Position numbers and translations under genes: made by a program
Shown here: positions 11,880 to 23,730 of the stretch, one piece after another
How positions within the stretch are numbered: position 1 is the first letter of the stretch
Layout of the letters: every line of letters starts with the position of its first letter
Origin: Dioscorea cayenensis subsp. rotundata
Lineage: Eukaryota; Streptophyta; Magnoliopsida; Dioscoreales; Dioscoreaceae
Direction of reading: 5' to 3'
DNA: 64,000 bases
Assembly (NCBI RefSeq): GCF_009730915.1
Contig: NC_052497.1
Span: forward strand, 57,369-121,368
Notes under the pieces: model-generated
The model's database searches: none
What the model saw: the letters and a program-made list of their open reading frames with translations, nothing else
Told to the model about the DNA's origin: nothing

Positions 11880-12556
11880 GGGGCCGTTTGGATCGCTGAA
11901 TAGGAATAGGAATGAAAAGAATGATAATGGTAATGGTAATAGTAATGGATGGTAATGAGAATGAAAACTGTGTTTGGTTGGTAGAAAATTTCATTGGAAA
12001 TGGAAAAAGAAAAGAAAAAAAATATGTTGTAAAGTTACCATTTTGCCCTTAATGCAAATGCATGATATCGAAACATTACTTATTTTAAACTTTTTATTAG
12101 TGAAATATTTTGAATATTATATATTTTTATTAGTATCTTATATTAATTAAATAATTTATTTTTATTATGATTTGAATTACTTATTACAAATAACTATTAT
12201 TAATATTTAGATATTATTGTCCATTTTAATAATTATAATTAAATATTTACATTAAATAGTTTGTATTATTATTGTTGTTGTTGTTGTTGTTGATTATTTT
12301 AAAAATTAGAATTAAATATATTTGTTGAATATGTTGTAATTAAATATTATGGGAGAAGGCCATTAATGTCTTTTCCCTTTAATTCCCATCCATTACCATC
12401 CATTATCCCTAAATTTGGGGGTAATAGAGATTAGTCATCCATTGCTTTGACCAGAGAATCCATTCCCAATACTTACCTTCCCCAAACATGTGCTTCTCTT
12501 GAGATATATGCTCATTCCCATTCCTGGGTAATCAAAACCCCCATCCAAACGCACAC
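11880..12556. mobile_element. Tourist/Harbinger-type MITE, TAA duplication
   Basis: About 677 bp AT-rich non-coding element. The ends are imperfect inverted repeats: left GGGGCCGTTTGGAT, right GTGTGCGTTTGGAT when read inward, with further matching GGAAT-type blocks inside. It is flanked by TAA at 11877-11879 and 12557-12559, the 3-bp TWA duplication typical of Tourist/PIF-Harbinger. It sits exactly at the 3' end of LINE-C. Confidence 0.75.
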
Positions 12557-12618
12557 TAACAAATTAGAAATAGTGTGGCTTTATATTCTTCATATTCTCC
12601 ATTGTTAATACATCAACA

Positions 12619-14326
12619 CCACTACTCAAAAAATTGTCTATATTCCACCAATTTTGGTTACCAACCGACATCCTCCTCCGCAAGAATACTTAATTGCAAT
12701 AAAGATTGTCTCCCAATTACATACCTTGGGGTTCCCCTTTCACGTAGACGACCCAGAAGAATAGACTGGACAAAGTTGATCGAATCTGTTCGTGCTAGAC
12801 TTACACCCTGGAAAGCAATTTACCTTTCATTGGGGGGTCGTTTAACTCTTATCAACTCTGTGTTATCTTCTATCCCAGTCTACTGGATGTCAATTTTCAA
12901 ATTTCCTATCTGGGTCCTAAGGGAATAAGATTAATTGCTTGGAAAAGAATTTGTCGTCCCCGAAGCATGAGTGGATGGGACATCCTTGATCTTCAGGAGT
13001 TCAACAAAGCTTTACTTGGAAAATGGTGGTGGAAATTTATTACTACATCTGACTCTTATTGGTCTAAGATAATCAAAGCTAATTATATTAACAGAGATTC
13101 TCCAAGCTTCCTATTCTCACAACCACCAAGAAATAAATCATTCTTTTTGGGCATGAATTAATCCCATACTTCATTCATTTCGATCTTGCTTAACCAAATC
13201 AATCAGTAATAGAGAAAATACTTTATTTTGGCATGACAAATGGCTGGAGGGCCAATCCCCCAAAAACCGTTGGGAGTCTCTCTTTCTGAACTGTCATGAT
13301 CCTTGGATTACTTTAAAACAATTTATTCACATTCTTAATTTACAGGGTAATCCATTTAGATCTGCCACTGCATTTGATGTTGCCAGTTTAATAAATTCCT
13401 TACCAGTTTGTACCAATGATCATGAAGATTCCTACTCTTAGTCTTTAGAAAAAAAAAATGGAAATTCACTGTCAAATCCTATTACAATTTCTTAATCGAT
13501 GGAGGACTTCGCAATCAACTCTATACCAACTTCTGGAAAATTAAATCTCTTAGAAAAATCACTTTATTCTGTTAGCTTGCCTAAGATAACAAAATTCTAA
13601 CACTTGAGAATCTATTGAAAAAAGGTTGCAATCCTTACACTACTGACACATGTATTCTATGCCATAATAACTCAGAGTCAGTGGACCACCTTTTTTTAAA
13701 CTGCATCTTCTCTGTTTGTATTTGGTCCTTTTTCAAATGTTTACTTAACTCTGAAGCTCTACCTTTCTCAGTTTCAAATATTTGAACCAATTGGATACCC
13801 TCTATAAATTCTATTCTCAAGAATATTTGGGATCTTTTCTCCAGAGCCATCTTCTGGAATATTTGGTTGGAACACAACAATCTTATTTTTAACCAAATAT
13901 GTACACCTCTTTCTGATACAATATTTAAAACTGCTAAAAAGGCTCTCTCTTAGATTTCTGCAGATTCAGACTCCCACCAATAGGAAGCTTCAGAAGGTGC
14001 TCAGAAGATAAAGAGTTCCTTAAACTTCCTGAGTTTCAGATCCACTGACCTCACAGGCGATTTGGCGCCCAATTCGACTTAGGAGTAATTCGTTTCTTTC
14101 GTTTCTGAGCAGGCTTGTGTCTCCAAACGGCTGACTTCGCCGGCATCAGATTCTCCTTTTTTTCTTCCTTTTTATTTTCACTGTTCCAGGTTTTCCTCAT
14201 CCCCGGTGAGGATAATAGTTTCCTACTTCTTTTGTTTGTTTTGTTTGTTATCTCTACTCTTGTACTTTATTTTCCCCAGTTTTTTTTTTTAATAAATTTT
14301 TGGTTTATCCACTTTATTTAAAAAAA
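12619..14326 (+). mobile_element. LINE-D, 5'-truncated copy with target-site duplication
   Basis: About 1.7 kb of LINE, + strand. It starts in the RT thumb region (NCLYSTNFGYQ, PITYLGVPLS, LGGRLTLINSVLSSIPVYWM), continues through FNKALLGKWWWKF and a CILCHN..SVDHLFLNC zf-RVT motif near 13650-13700, and ends in GGTTTATCCACTTTATTT plus poly(A). The 12 bases AATACATCAACA (12607-12618) just before it recur at 14327-14338 right after the tail, a clean target-site duplication. Several frame breaks show it is dead. Confidence 0.85.
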
Positions 14327-14625
14327 AATACATCAACAACAATAACGGATTGGTTATAAGACAAAAATACCCAATATATATATATATGAAATTACACTAA
14401 TAAATATATACCTATATTAATTTAGGATATAGAAGTTTGACAATAATGTACATGATTTCAACAACCATTGCCACAAATATATATATATATATATAGCGTA
14501 ACAACATTTTTTCTCTCAATGGCTAATATATTTGGATCCCCACCTTTTTTATTTTTAGTTTGGGTCTTCCATAACCATAGAGATCCCAAAAGTTACAGTA
14601 TCAGTAAATTTGGAAATAGTCCATC

Positions 14626-17600
14626 CTAAGCAGAATCATAACCCCTTCTATGACTCAACATATCTGCAAATGAAGGTGCGTCTGGAAATTGGCCACCAAT
14701 TTCTCTACCTGGTGTCCCTTCACCCTCTGATGGAGTCTCTGCATCACCATCATCATCATTCCCAACAACATGATCACCATGTCCATTATAAGAAGTGCTC
14801 ACTGGACTCTGCATCTCCAATGCAACCATTTCCTCTTCTTCTTCTTCTTCTGCTTTCTCCTTGAATGTATCAGCACATTTTAAGTCTGGCTTGTCATGGT
14901 ATTTGATCAACAAAAGAAGTCTTTGCCCAAAAGATAACTCAGGATCAGCATCTCTGACAATGCGCCAATTCTGAAAGAAGAACATGGATATATGTATCAG
15001 TAATGCAAGCATGGAAGTCACACCAGTAATGAGAAACAATCCCCAGAAGCTCCTGAACGTAATCATGCTTGAAGATGAACCATCGCCCTCAACAGAACAT
15101 GCTTCATCATCATACAAGTACTGATTATCAAGGGGTTCCATTATTTCTTTGTTCTCTGTGATTCTTAAGATGGCTCTTGAAACATCAGCAACCATTGGTG
15201 ATCCTATCGGGAATGCCTGAAAATTCATCAACAAAAGAATCACATGTTAGTAATTAGAATGCAAATAAACAATGCATGCAGTTAATTTTATTAGACTTAC
15301 GAAGCCAAATCCATCAGTTTTGTATGTAGGTCCAACCATTGTGTATTTGTCACAGTACTTGTGGAGGAACACTTTCAGGTATGGAATCTCATCGACAACG
15401 GCAGCCACTGTTCCATTGCTTAATGCCTCGTTGTACTCATCTGCAGAGTTGTATGGAATGAGTCTTGTTTCATCGAAGTTCATTCCTTTCAAGAGATTGG
15501 GCATGAATGAATCAACCAAGTAGCCAACTTTGTCATTTGTCCTTGCAAGCTCAGTCAAATCATTTAGAGTTGGTTGGAGTTGTTCCACTGTCAGTATCGA
15601 CGATAAGCTTGCAGTATAACTTTGTTGCAGAATCAGGACTACAAAAAACCAAATAATCAGAACAATCCTTGCTAAATTGCTCACTATAGTTTCCCTGTGA
15701 GAGAAGACGAGAGTTGAGAAAATGAAGTAGAAGATTGTGCCAATTTGGTTAGACGGAGGGCCTCGGAATTCTACATTAACACGGTGTTCCAAAATCCAAA
15801 TCACAATCCCAGTGAAGATGAAGAATAGACCACTTGCAATCCAGAGGTTTGTGCTTAATGGCTCTGCAAATGTCCATGCATTCTTCCTACTCTGATCCTT
15901 AACAGGGACAATCATCGACACACCAGATTCAGTGTACGGCAGAGTGAAATCAACATATTGAGATCGGTTCGCTATCACTGTTATATCACCGACTACAACA
16001 TCATACTTCTGCATCAATCAGTCAAACAAAGAATTAAATACAATGTGGATAAACAAGCATCAAAGTTCAAGTGATCACTGACCTTGACGTACACCTGATA
16101 AACAAGATCATCATAACTTCCATTCATTTCGCCCTTCTCATTGGCAAAAAGTTCGTAAGTATAATTGACTTTATAAGGCAATGCAGCCATTACTTTATCA
16201 AAGATTTCAATGCAGTAACCCGTTGGTCGAATTGAAGAATCGTTAGTAGTAACATTCACAAACTCAGGGAAACCGGGTTTCACTGGAATTCCAACACTAA
16301 GATTTCTCCCATTGGTTGGCCACTCCCATCCTCTAGGAGGAACATGATCAGAATCACCAGGCCATTTGGCTACTTCAATACTAACATTCTTTGAATTTAA
16401 TTCTTTAGAAAAACCATAGACTGGTGTCCAAAATCCAATCCTCTTTCTCCCATTTTCAACAACATTAACAATCTCAAATTTGTCCACCTCTCGCTGTCTG
16501 TCGATCAGCTGAAACTTCCCACTAATTCGATCAAATGTGGAGTTTGAGATCCACTGGACAATTTCTAATCCAGTCTGAGATTTACCAATACTTTCCAAAT
16601 CAGTAGAGTTCTTCCTCACATTGTTCATCGAGAATGTATAATTTGCCGAAGAAAGACTCTCGGCTGCCATCGCTAATGACCATACAGTATCATAAGCCCA
16701 TAAACCAAACACTGTCAAGGGTTCACTAATTTGAGCAGATGGATTCTCCAACTTGAATTTCTTTACAAATCTTGCCTTGAAATCTTGAAGCCTGGGGTTA
16801 TCCTCACTGATATAAGGTTTAATACCCAAAACACCTTGCATTACACTGGTTGCTGATGATCCATAGAGGTCCACAATGTCTGTCAAGCCATAAGTAGTGA
16901 TCCAAACATAACCTTTGTTCATCATTCCTGTTTTATTTGCATTTGAGAAGACTTTGAAACCAAGAGAATATGGCATGTGGACAATGAAGACTCTGGTTTG
17001 CATGTCCTTGAGCTTCTCAAGCTCCTTGCTAATGGCTTCATCATTGGCTGAAATAGGAATTGGACTCCGGTAAGTTACACGGGCATCGATCTCAATAAGG
17101 GCATCGATGACATGCGGTATAATTCCGTTCCCGAACTCGGTGTCTGCATAGATCAGGACTACTTGTCTCCATCCAAAGTTTTGAACAAGAGAAGCAAGGA
17201 CTTTGGCCTGAGAAGCATCATTCATTCCAGTCCTGATGAAGTATGGAGACTGCTTTGTTGAAAGAGAAGGGCTCTTAGCAGTGAAAGAGATGATTGGAAC
17301 TTGAGCACTGTTTCCAAGCTCAATCACAAACTTAGCTTGTCTTGATGTTTGTGGTCCAATTATAGCTTGCACTTGAACATTCTTCAAAAGATCAATAGCT
17401 GTATTTCATACACACAACCATGAAACCATGAATCTCCAATATATATCACACAATTCTCTTTTCTTTTTTCCATCAAACAACATGAAACATCAATGAACAG
17501 TATAACAAACATCTCACATCAAGAGACAGCCAGAGAGAAACAGAGACAATTCTTAAAGTCTAAATGCAAACTAAAGGACAAGTCTAGACAAGAGAAACAG

Positions 17601-17941
17601 ATAAAGAGAGAGATTGAAAGAGAGAAAAGACCTGCAGAAGCAGAAGCAACACGATCATCCTTGTTGGCATCTCGCAAATGAAGAGAAAGCTTTTTGGTGA
17701 AGTTTGAGTGAGAATTGTAGAAGTCCTCCATGGCCATGGCCATACATCTCCAGCTTATGTTTCCCACCCATGTCTTAGTGTCAAGAATCACACCCACATC
17801 AAATGAACTAGTTGTGTTTCTAGAGTTGTTGGAAGTGGTTCCTTGAGCATAGGCTTTGTTTTGCCCAATATTCAGACGTGAACACAAGAGGAAGAGAAAC
17901 AAGATCAACTGATGATACCTTGGCTTCCCCATTTCTTTCAT
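14626..17941 (-). CDS. Glutamate receptor-like channel (GLR, clade II-like), intact
   Basis: Four exons on the minus strand: 17941-17632, 17398-16083, 16008-15301, 15216-14626. All introns have GT..AG ends and phases that restore the family reading (exon 1 ...ASASA joins AIDLLKNVQVQAIIGP). Predicted 974 aa, normal for plant GLRs. Domains: signal peptide about 1-32, extracellular ATD/LIVBP region, LBD with S1 (GDITVIANRSQYVDF), M1 about 597-617, pore loop M2 about 633-645, M3 with SYTASLSSILTVEQ from about 672, S2 (VVDEIPYLKVF), M4 about 835-860, and an acidic cytosolic tail. Plant GLRs are ligand-gated cation channels, largely Ca2+-permeable, acting in amino-acid, wound and defence signalling. 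Clade assignment is by resemblance only. The gene lies 9.8 kb from a second GLR on the same strand, so they are a tandem pair. Confidence 0.93.
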
Positions 17942-19112
17942 GTTTCTTCATTCCATTCAATGGCTTGCTTATAAGTTTGGCGGAGAGGAGGACAGGTCAA
18001 CAATTAAAATGTCAGCTTTTTTGGCTCACAACTACGTCAAAGTCAAGCATATGTTTGCAATGTAATTTCATAAAAAGAAAATTACAATTCTACCCATCTA
18101 AGATACGCCAAAATATTGGTGATATTAAAATTCAAAAAACTTTTTTTCCCGCTTGTGTTAAATCTGTTTAATTTACAGTTATACCGATCAAAAATGCGTC
18201 AAATATGGTTATTGTTTAGATAAATGTAACTCTGGATTTTTAAAAAGCTACACTTGAGGAGCCACTCCTGATGATTAAAAGAAATCTCGACATTTGTGGA
18301 ACCTTTGACCTTCATGCCAGATGAATTGCATATCTCACAAAATGAATCTTTAAATATTTAACTAATGGCTGTCTTTACCTCATATTTTTTCATGTCTTAT
18401 TTTGTGTGTCCTTTTTGTCTCCCTTCCATCTCATGATAGACTTATTTTATGTTTATATTTCGCCTTGTTGTTGTTTTGTTTTGCTATGTTTTTATTTTGT
18501 TCGTTTAGTTTGATTCTTTTGTTTTTCTCATAATTTATTTGTTTTGACATCTTTATCATTTTCTGTTTTTTTTCAATAAATAATTAATGGTTCATCCCTA
18601 TTTTACCATGTGTGTGCTTTTATCTTATATATGCTTTAATATAGCACATGCATATAATTTTTGTTTTTCTTTGATGAAAGATATCTTGGGATAATTTCGG
18701 ATTTATACCAACTATCAAGTATAGACTCCACTTTCTGGGCACAATAGCAATGACACTGAAAGACTAACAGTAAATAATGGACTCTGTCAGAGGTCCTTAA
18801 GATCGGTTTCGTCAACGCTACCATAAATAAATGATCCCTTTCTACCATCATCTCCTGGAAGCCCTAATTCTCTACACTCCACTTTAGCATGACCTAATCA
18901 CTCTTTGTGGTGGGGTTGTCTCCCATTTAAATCTTTTGTGTATTGATTAAAAAAATATATGTATAAACTACTGTGGCATTGACATAGGAAAACAAAATAG
19001 AAACATCAAGGTACATCATCCACAAGAGAAAAATCCCAAAACAGTCACAGTAAGAATAAGGAAAACAACAAAGAGATCATAAGGAGAGGTGGATCTTGGA
19101 GACAGGTAGGGA
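17942..19112. other. Upstream region of the intact GLR; possible LINE 3'-tail relic
   Basis: This is the 5' side of the minus-strand GLR gene. I see no convincing TATA box at a fitting distance. Positions about 18380-18606 (T-rich, ending AATAAATAATTAATGGTTCATCCCTATTTT) resemble the 3' ends of the LINEs in this window and may be a short tail relic. The 71-codon minus frame at 18636-18851 shows no recognisable feature. Confidence 0.4.
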
Positions 19113-19120
19113 GTCATCAT

Positions 19121-19669
19121 TAGAGATGGCAATAATACCCATATCCGACCTAACCCGACCTGACCTGACCCGAGTTTGATAGGTAAAACCCTATTTGACC
19201 GGGTTTGCGGGGATTGCGTGAAAACCCGACTTGTATGAAACGGGTGCGAGTGCTTGGGAATTCTAATACTCCCGACCCAGTGCTAACCCGACTCCGACTC
19301 AAAATTAAAATTACTAAAATATTTATATATATATATATACATATATATACTAATATGTTCTACAACTTAACAATTTAGAATTTTTTATTTTTCCTCTTTG
19401 TTTTGTCTTGTAATTTTATAATAATTTTATTTTATAAAAAATTATAATTACTTTTTAAGTTATTTTTATAAAAAAATAATATATTTTTATTAATTTTTAA
19501 TATTGGTGGGTAGGGGTATACTCATGGGTACCTGATCACCCATCGGTGCGAGGTGCGGGTTTGGGTTTTTAAAACCCGTCGGATTCAGGTTCGGGTTCGG
19601 GTATACTAGTGGGGGATCGAATACGGGTATGGTAATACCCGCACCCGACCCGACCCGTTGCCATCCCTA
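19121..19669. mobile_element. hAT-type MITE, 8-bp duplication
   Basis: 549 bp element with inverted ends TAGAGATGGCAA / TTGCCATCCCTA, flanked by the exact 8-bp duplication GTCATCAT (19113-19120 and 19670-19677). Subterminal stretches are rich in CCCGACC/GGGTCGG-type repeats, and the centre is AT-rich. No coding capacity. An element of the same family and almost the same length is at 36715-37269. Confidence 0.9.
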
Positions 19670-19739
19670 GTCATCATCCAAGTGGCACTCTTAGAAAGTA
19701 CGGGATGCTTCATTTTTTTTTAAAAAAAAAAAAAGTAAT

Positions 19740-19875
19740 TTAGGAGTTATGGTAGGACAGATCTATTTCTGGTGACCGTCTCATTTTTTTTTTTCTCCCT
19801 CGTTCTTTATGTTGTAATCCTCCCCATTATCCTTGTACTCTATCTTAAATAAAACATGGTATATCTATTTTTTAA
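19740..19875 (+). mobile_element. Possible LINE 3'-tail fragment
   Basis: The order of a T-rich stretch, CTTGTACTCTATCTTAAATA, AAACATGGTATATC and an A/T-rich end matches the 3' UTR style of LINE-D (CTTGTACTTTATTT...AATAAA...GGTTTATCC). Very short, with no coding sequence. Confidence 0.35.
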
Positions 19876-20952
19876 AAATAATAATTATTATTATTATTAT
19901 TATTATAAATTATAATTTTTGTAAAGTTACAATTTAAATATTCTTGTGGCATTTATACTCATGAGAAAGAATGCCACGTTCACAAGATAAGATACTGAGG
20001 CATTAGTTATTAAATGAAATCATTAGTTGATAATATTCAACCATCCCTCTTTTGACATGTTGATATGTTCAAATTGATGAGGAACATTGAGAAGTTGCCC
20101 ATTAATTTCTTAGTTCCTTCCTATGCAAGGACCTCTAAGTTAGGTTTTACGTTGTTTTATGTCTTGACTCATGAGGTTATTCTAATTTTATTTTCTCCAA
20201 AATAAAGAAATTTCTATTAATAATTAAGTACTAATTAAATTTAATATAAAAAGTTGTGTGATTATAATTAATTAAATGACTTCTCATTGAGATTTCTTGA
20301 TTATTAAACTATAAAGTTCAACGGTCAATATTAAGAAATAATTTAATAGGTCTTGATTATTAAACTATTAAATGACTTCTCATTGTGTCATAGTTTTATA
20401 AAATTGTTCCATGGGAAAAAAACAGTAGATTGATACTACTTAAAAAAAAATAATTAATTTGTTTGAAGACAATAAGGTAAGATAAACATCATCAAAACTA
20501 TAAATAAATAAAATTTTCAAATGAAGATTAAATAATACTTGGGCCTAGTTCAATTGATGACCAAGTCATAAGTTGGTCTGATTAGTTTTAAGACGAAAGT
20601 ATGTTTATAATAGTTTTTATCATATGAATAATGATGATCATACGCAAACATAAAATATGACCAATTAATAAATCAAAAAAATAATACATGACACAAGTGA
20701 TTTTTAAAATAAAGTAGATAAATTAAATTTCATTAAAAATACAAAACCAAAACAACAGTAAAATTTAGTGATTATCATATGATGGACAAATATGAACAAG
20801 CCTCATGGGAGGGTGTGCGAGAGTTTTTAATTATATCAATCACTCTCACCTCGCATAGTAGGGAAGTCAAACTCATGATCTCATTCATGCATAGAGACAT
20901 AAATGTCGATAGACTAAAAGATCGTTGGCAGTGGGAAAAGATTCCAAACCCT
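19876..20952. other. AT-rich spacer, no gene seen
   Basis: Contains an (ATT)n-like run at about 19885-19905 and a short local repeat of TGATTATTAAACTAT around 20299 and 20354. No coding or RNA gene signal found. Confidence 0.5.
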
Positions 20953-21680
20953 CACTACAGCAGTTTAATACTGAGTGAAAAATTTTTTGTCGATAATGGT
21001 AGACATTCCGTCTGGAGATATCATTACCGATAGAATGTTGGTCTGGAATAATCCGTGACTAAATATTATCTCGGTAATAATAAATTTTGTCAATAATTAT
21101 AAATTCTGTCGGTAAAAATAAACAAGTACCGACGGAAATATGTGTCGGTAATGATTATATTTCCATCAGCAATAATTATTTAATTATAAAAATTTAATTC
21201 ATTTTGTCGGTGTTGTTCGTCGTTAATGGAACATTTCTGTTGGTAAAAAATATTTTTTCCATTGGTGGAAAATATTATTTTATTATAATTCCGTCGGTAA
21301 AAAAATAAGTTTCCATCAATAAAAATTATTGTTTTTCGTTGCTAAAAAGAATTTTTTTTATGAGAAATATGTCAATGAAGATAACTTTCCGTTGGTAGAA
21401 AGTATTTTTGTTCATTGGTAAAGAATATTAATTTAATAATATTCGTCAGTAAAAATTATGGTTCGGTCGGTGCAAATATTGTTATTAATTGGTAAAGCAT
21501 AATTGTTACTATAATTTCTGTCGGTATTGTATTTTTCCATTGATAAAAATATTAAAATTTAGAAATTCGATCGGTAAACGTATTTTATTTTCACCAAAAA
21601 TTAATTGCTCCATCGGCAAAGAATGTGATTCCATTGGTAAAGAATATACTTTTCCGTCGGGAAAAATACTACTAATGTAT

Positions 21681-21712
<32 letters not shown>

Positions 21713-22520
21713 CAAATTTTACACATTAAACCTGTATTGTGCATAATATGAACATAATACCAAATGCATTTAACAATCCTACAAACCATAATGCAATCAC
21801 TTGTTCATCACAACCAAAAAACACTAAAATTCATAATACAATTCAACAACACATGTAAAATATTTGAAGTTATAAAGTTGCAAGCAATCAACAAAAATAT
21901 TAAAATAGTTTTAAAGGTACTCCAACAAAACAAATGGTAACAACACCATTCTAAGGGTCATCTCAATCTCCTTATGCATTTTCTCCCCCATCTCCGGTAG
22001 TGGTGAATTAATTCCCAATTGGCTTGCTTGAGAAAATAATGTTGGATGACCGCGTTCCACCAACTTTAAGATTTTGTCCAATTTACTTTGTAACCCTACT
22101 TGACCTTGTTGAATACCAAGAACTATACTTTCTAAATCCTCAACTTTCTCCGCAAGCTTCTTTTGCAACATAGATTCATTTGTTGCAAACGGTTGATAGG
22201 TGAAAGGTTCGTGACCTTCATCGGATGTGGAAAGGACATGTAGATGATGCACTAAACAAGCTGTATTGAGTCTACCCTACTCCAAAAACCATAAACACTT
22301 GTGTGTGTAATCTTCAATCCCCAATTGCATCGGACCATGACTCGACTCATCGAAACTTGGATGGGAAGAGATATCATCGGTATATTTGTCAATCAATGCG
22401 ACGATTATACTTTTCCTATAACACGCTTTAAAAGCAATTATTATCATTTATAACTCACTCATTAGCTTTTATGGCTTCACGTGAAATAGCAACTAATACA
22501 CTAAAAACAATTGTAACTAA
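20953..22520 (-). mobile_element. CACTA (En/Spm) transposon fragment
   Basis: The left edge starts CACTACAGCAG, the canonical CACTA terminus. From about 20985 to 21665 there are many diverged subterminal motifs of the type (T)CCGTCGGTAA / CCATTGGTAAA separated by AT-rich 10-30 bp, the usual binding-site array of this superfamily. Beyond it, the minus strand carries a coding remnant (22252 to 21911 and on to about 22430) with a coiled-coil-like MLQKKLAEKVEDLESIVL stretch and, upstream across a stop, a DKYTDDISSHPSFDESSHG-like segment. This resembles the C-terminal part of plant Ptta/En/Spm accessory proteins. The other terminus was not found, so the element is truncated; the right border is approximate. 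Confidence 0.65.
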
Positions 22521-23054
22521 AAATTAACATTTTAACCAAGAATATATATATATATATATAACATTTCTATAACTCTTGTGAATCAAAACTTAAATGATAA
22601 CAATTAAAAAAAAATGAGAAATGACTCAAATTCACCTACATGGACAACTCTTGACTTGTTGTCCACAAAATTCACCCCTCTCCACCCCTTGCTCTCGTGT
22701 GTAGCCTAAAAAATTTCAGAATATCCTATCTCCCTACCTAGCTTCTCAGTCTCCAGTTTTGACTTAGAAAGGAAGTAAAATATCAACTCTCTTTCACATA
22801 AATAATACTATTTTTTATGTTTATAGACGGTATGTATGAAAATTAATAAATTTTTTTGTTGTGCACGGAATTTATTTAAATATTTTAATGTATGTAGATG
22901 AAATTAAAAATTAAGTATAGGAAAAAGAAAATGTTTTTACCAATTAACTTTGTATAATAGGCTTAAAAGAGGTTTTAAAAAAATAGCTTTGACAATTTTT
23001 TTAATTATCTATGCAACCATAGGATTATTTTATTTGTCAAAAGAGTCTTAAGGA
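22521..23054. other. Spacer, no gene seen
   Basis: AT-rich, with an (AT)n run at about 22542-22560. No supported feature. Confidence 0.5.
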
Positions 23055-23650
23055 TGTAACGTTTGGATTGAAGTAATTATCTCCCTCTGGAGGGGAATGA
23101 TCACTAATCCCAATGGATACCCATGTTTGGGGTATCCATTGGATTGGCATTATTACTCCTGAGAGGGGAATATAACTACCCTTGCTAGTGTAATAGCATT
23201 CCTCTCTTCTAAAAAAAACCTTTTTCCGTGTAATTTATTTTTGTGATGGTTTTATCTTGTATTATGCATCTAAGTTATTTTTTTGTAACATCTTACAAAA
23301 ATTAAAACTTTGGGATGAGTAATTTTTGTTTGGGATTATTGATATATTTATAATAAAAATCCATTAATTTAAACACTTCATTACAATAATTAAATTTATT
23401 ACAATGAGATTGATAAAAATATTTTCACACTACAAAAAATTATTATTAAATGAATAATTAGATTGAATGATAATTACATAATTTAATACATAATTATAAT
23501 GCCTATAGTTAATTTAAATATTAAAAATAAAACCCATATGTCATATGTAAATATTATTTTTAGATTAAGGGTATAATAGTAATATTCTCATATATTCTCT
23601 TCTAATTTTTTACATTCCCAATAAAATTCCCCTCCAATGGGTAATTTTTT
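23055..23650. mobile_element. Degenerate MITE-like element
   Basis: Starts with AACGTTTGGATT, a common start of plant MITEs. GGAGGGGAAT near 23095 is mirrored by ATTCCCCTCC at about 23625, giving weak inverted ends around an AT-rich, non-coding core. No duplication was resolved, so borders and class are uncertain. Confidence 0.3.
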
Positions 23651-23730
23651 TGGTTAAGTACTAACCTTTGCTCATATTTCAGTTTGAGTACCACCATTCA
23701 ATTTATATCAAATTAAGCACTAACATTTAA

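Noticed and set aside
15272..15523. 83-codon + strand frame opposite the intact GLR gene
   Set aside because: Antisense shadow of GLR exon 3.
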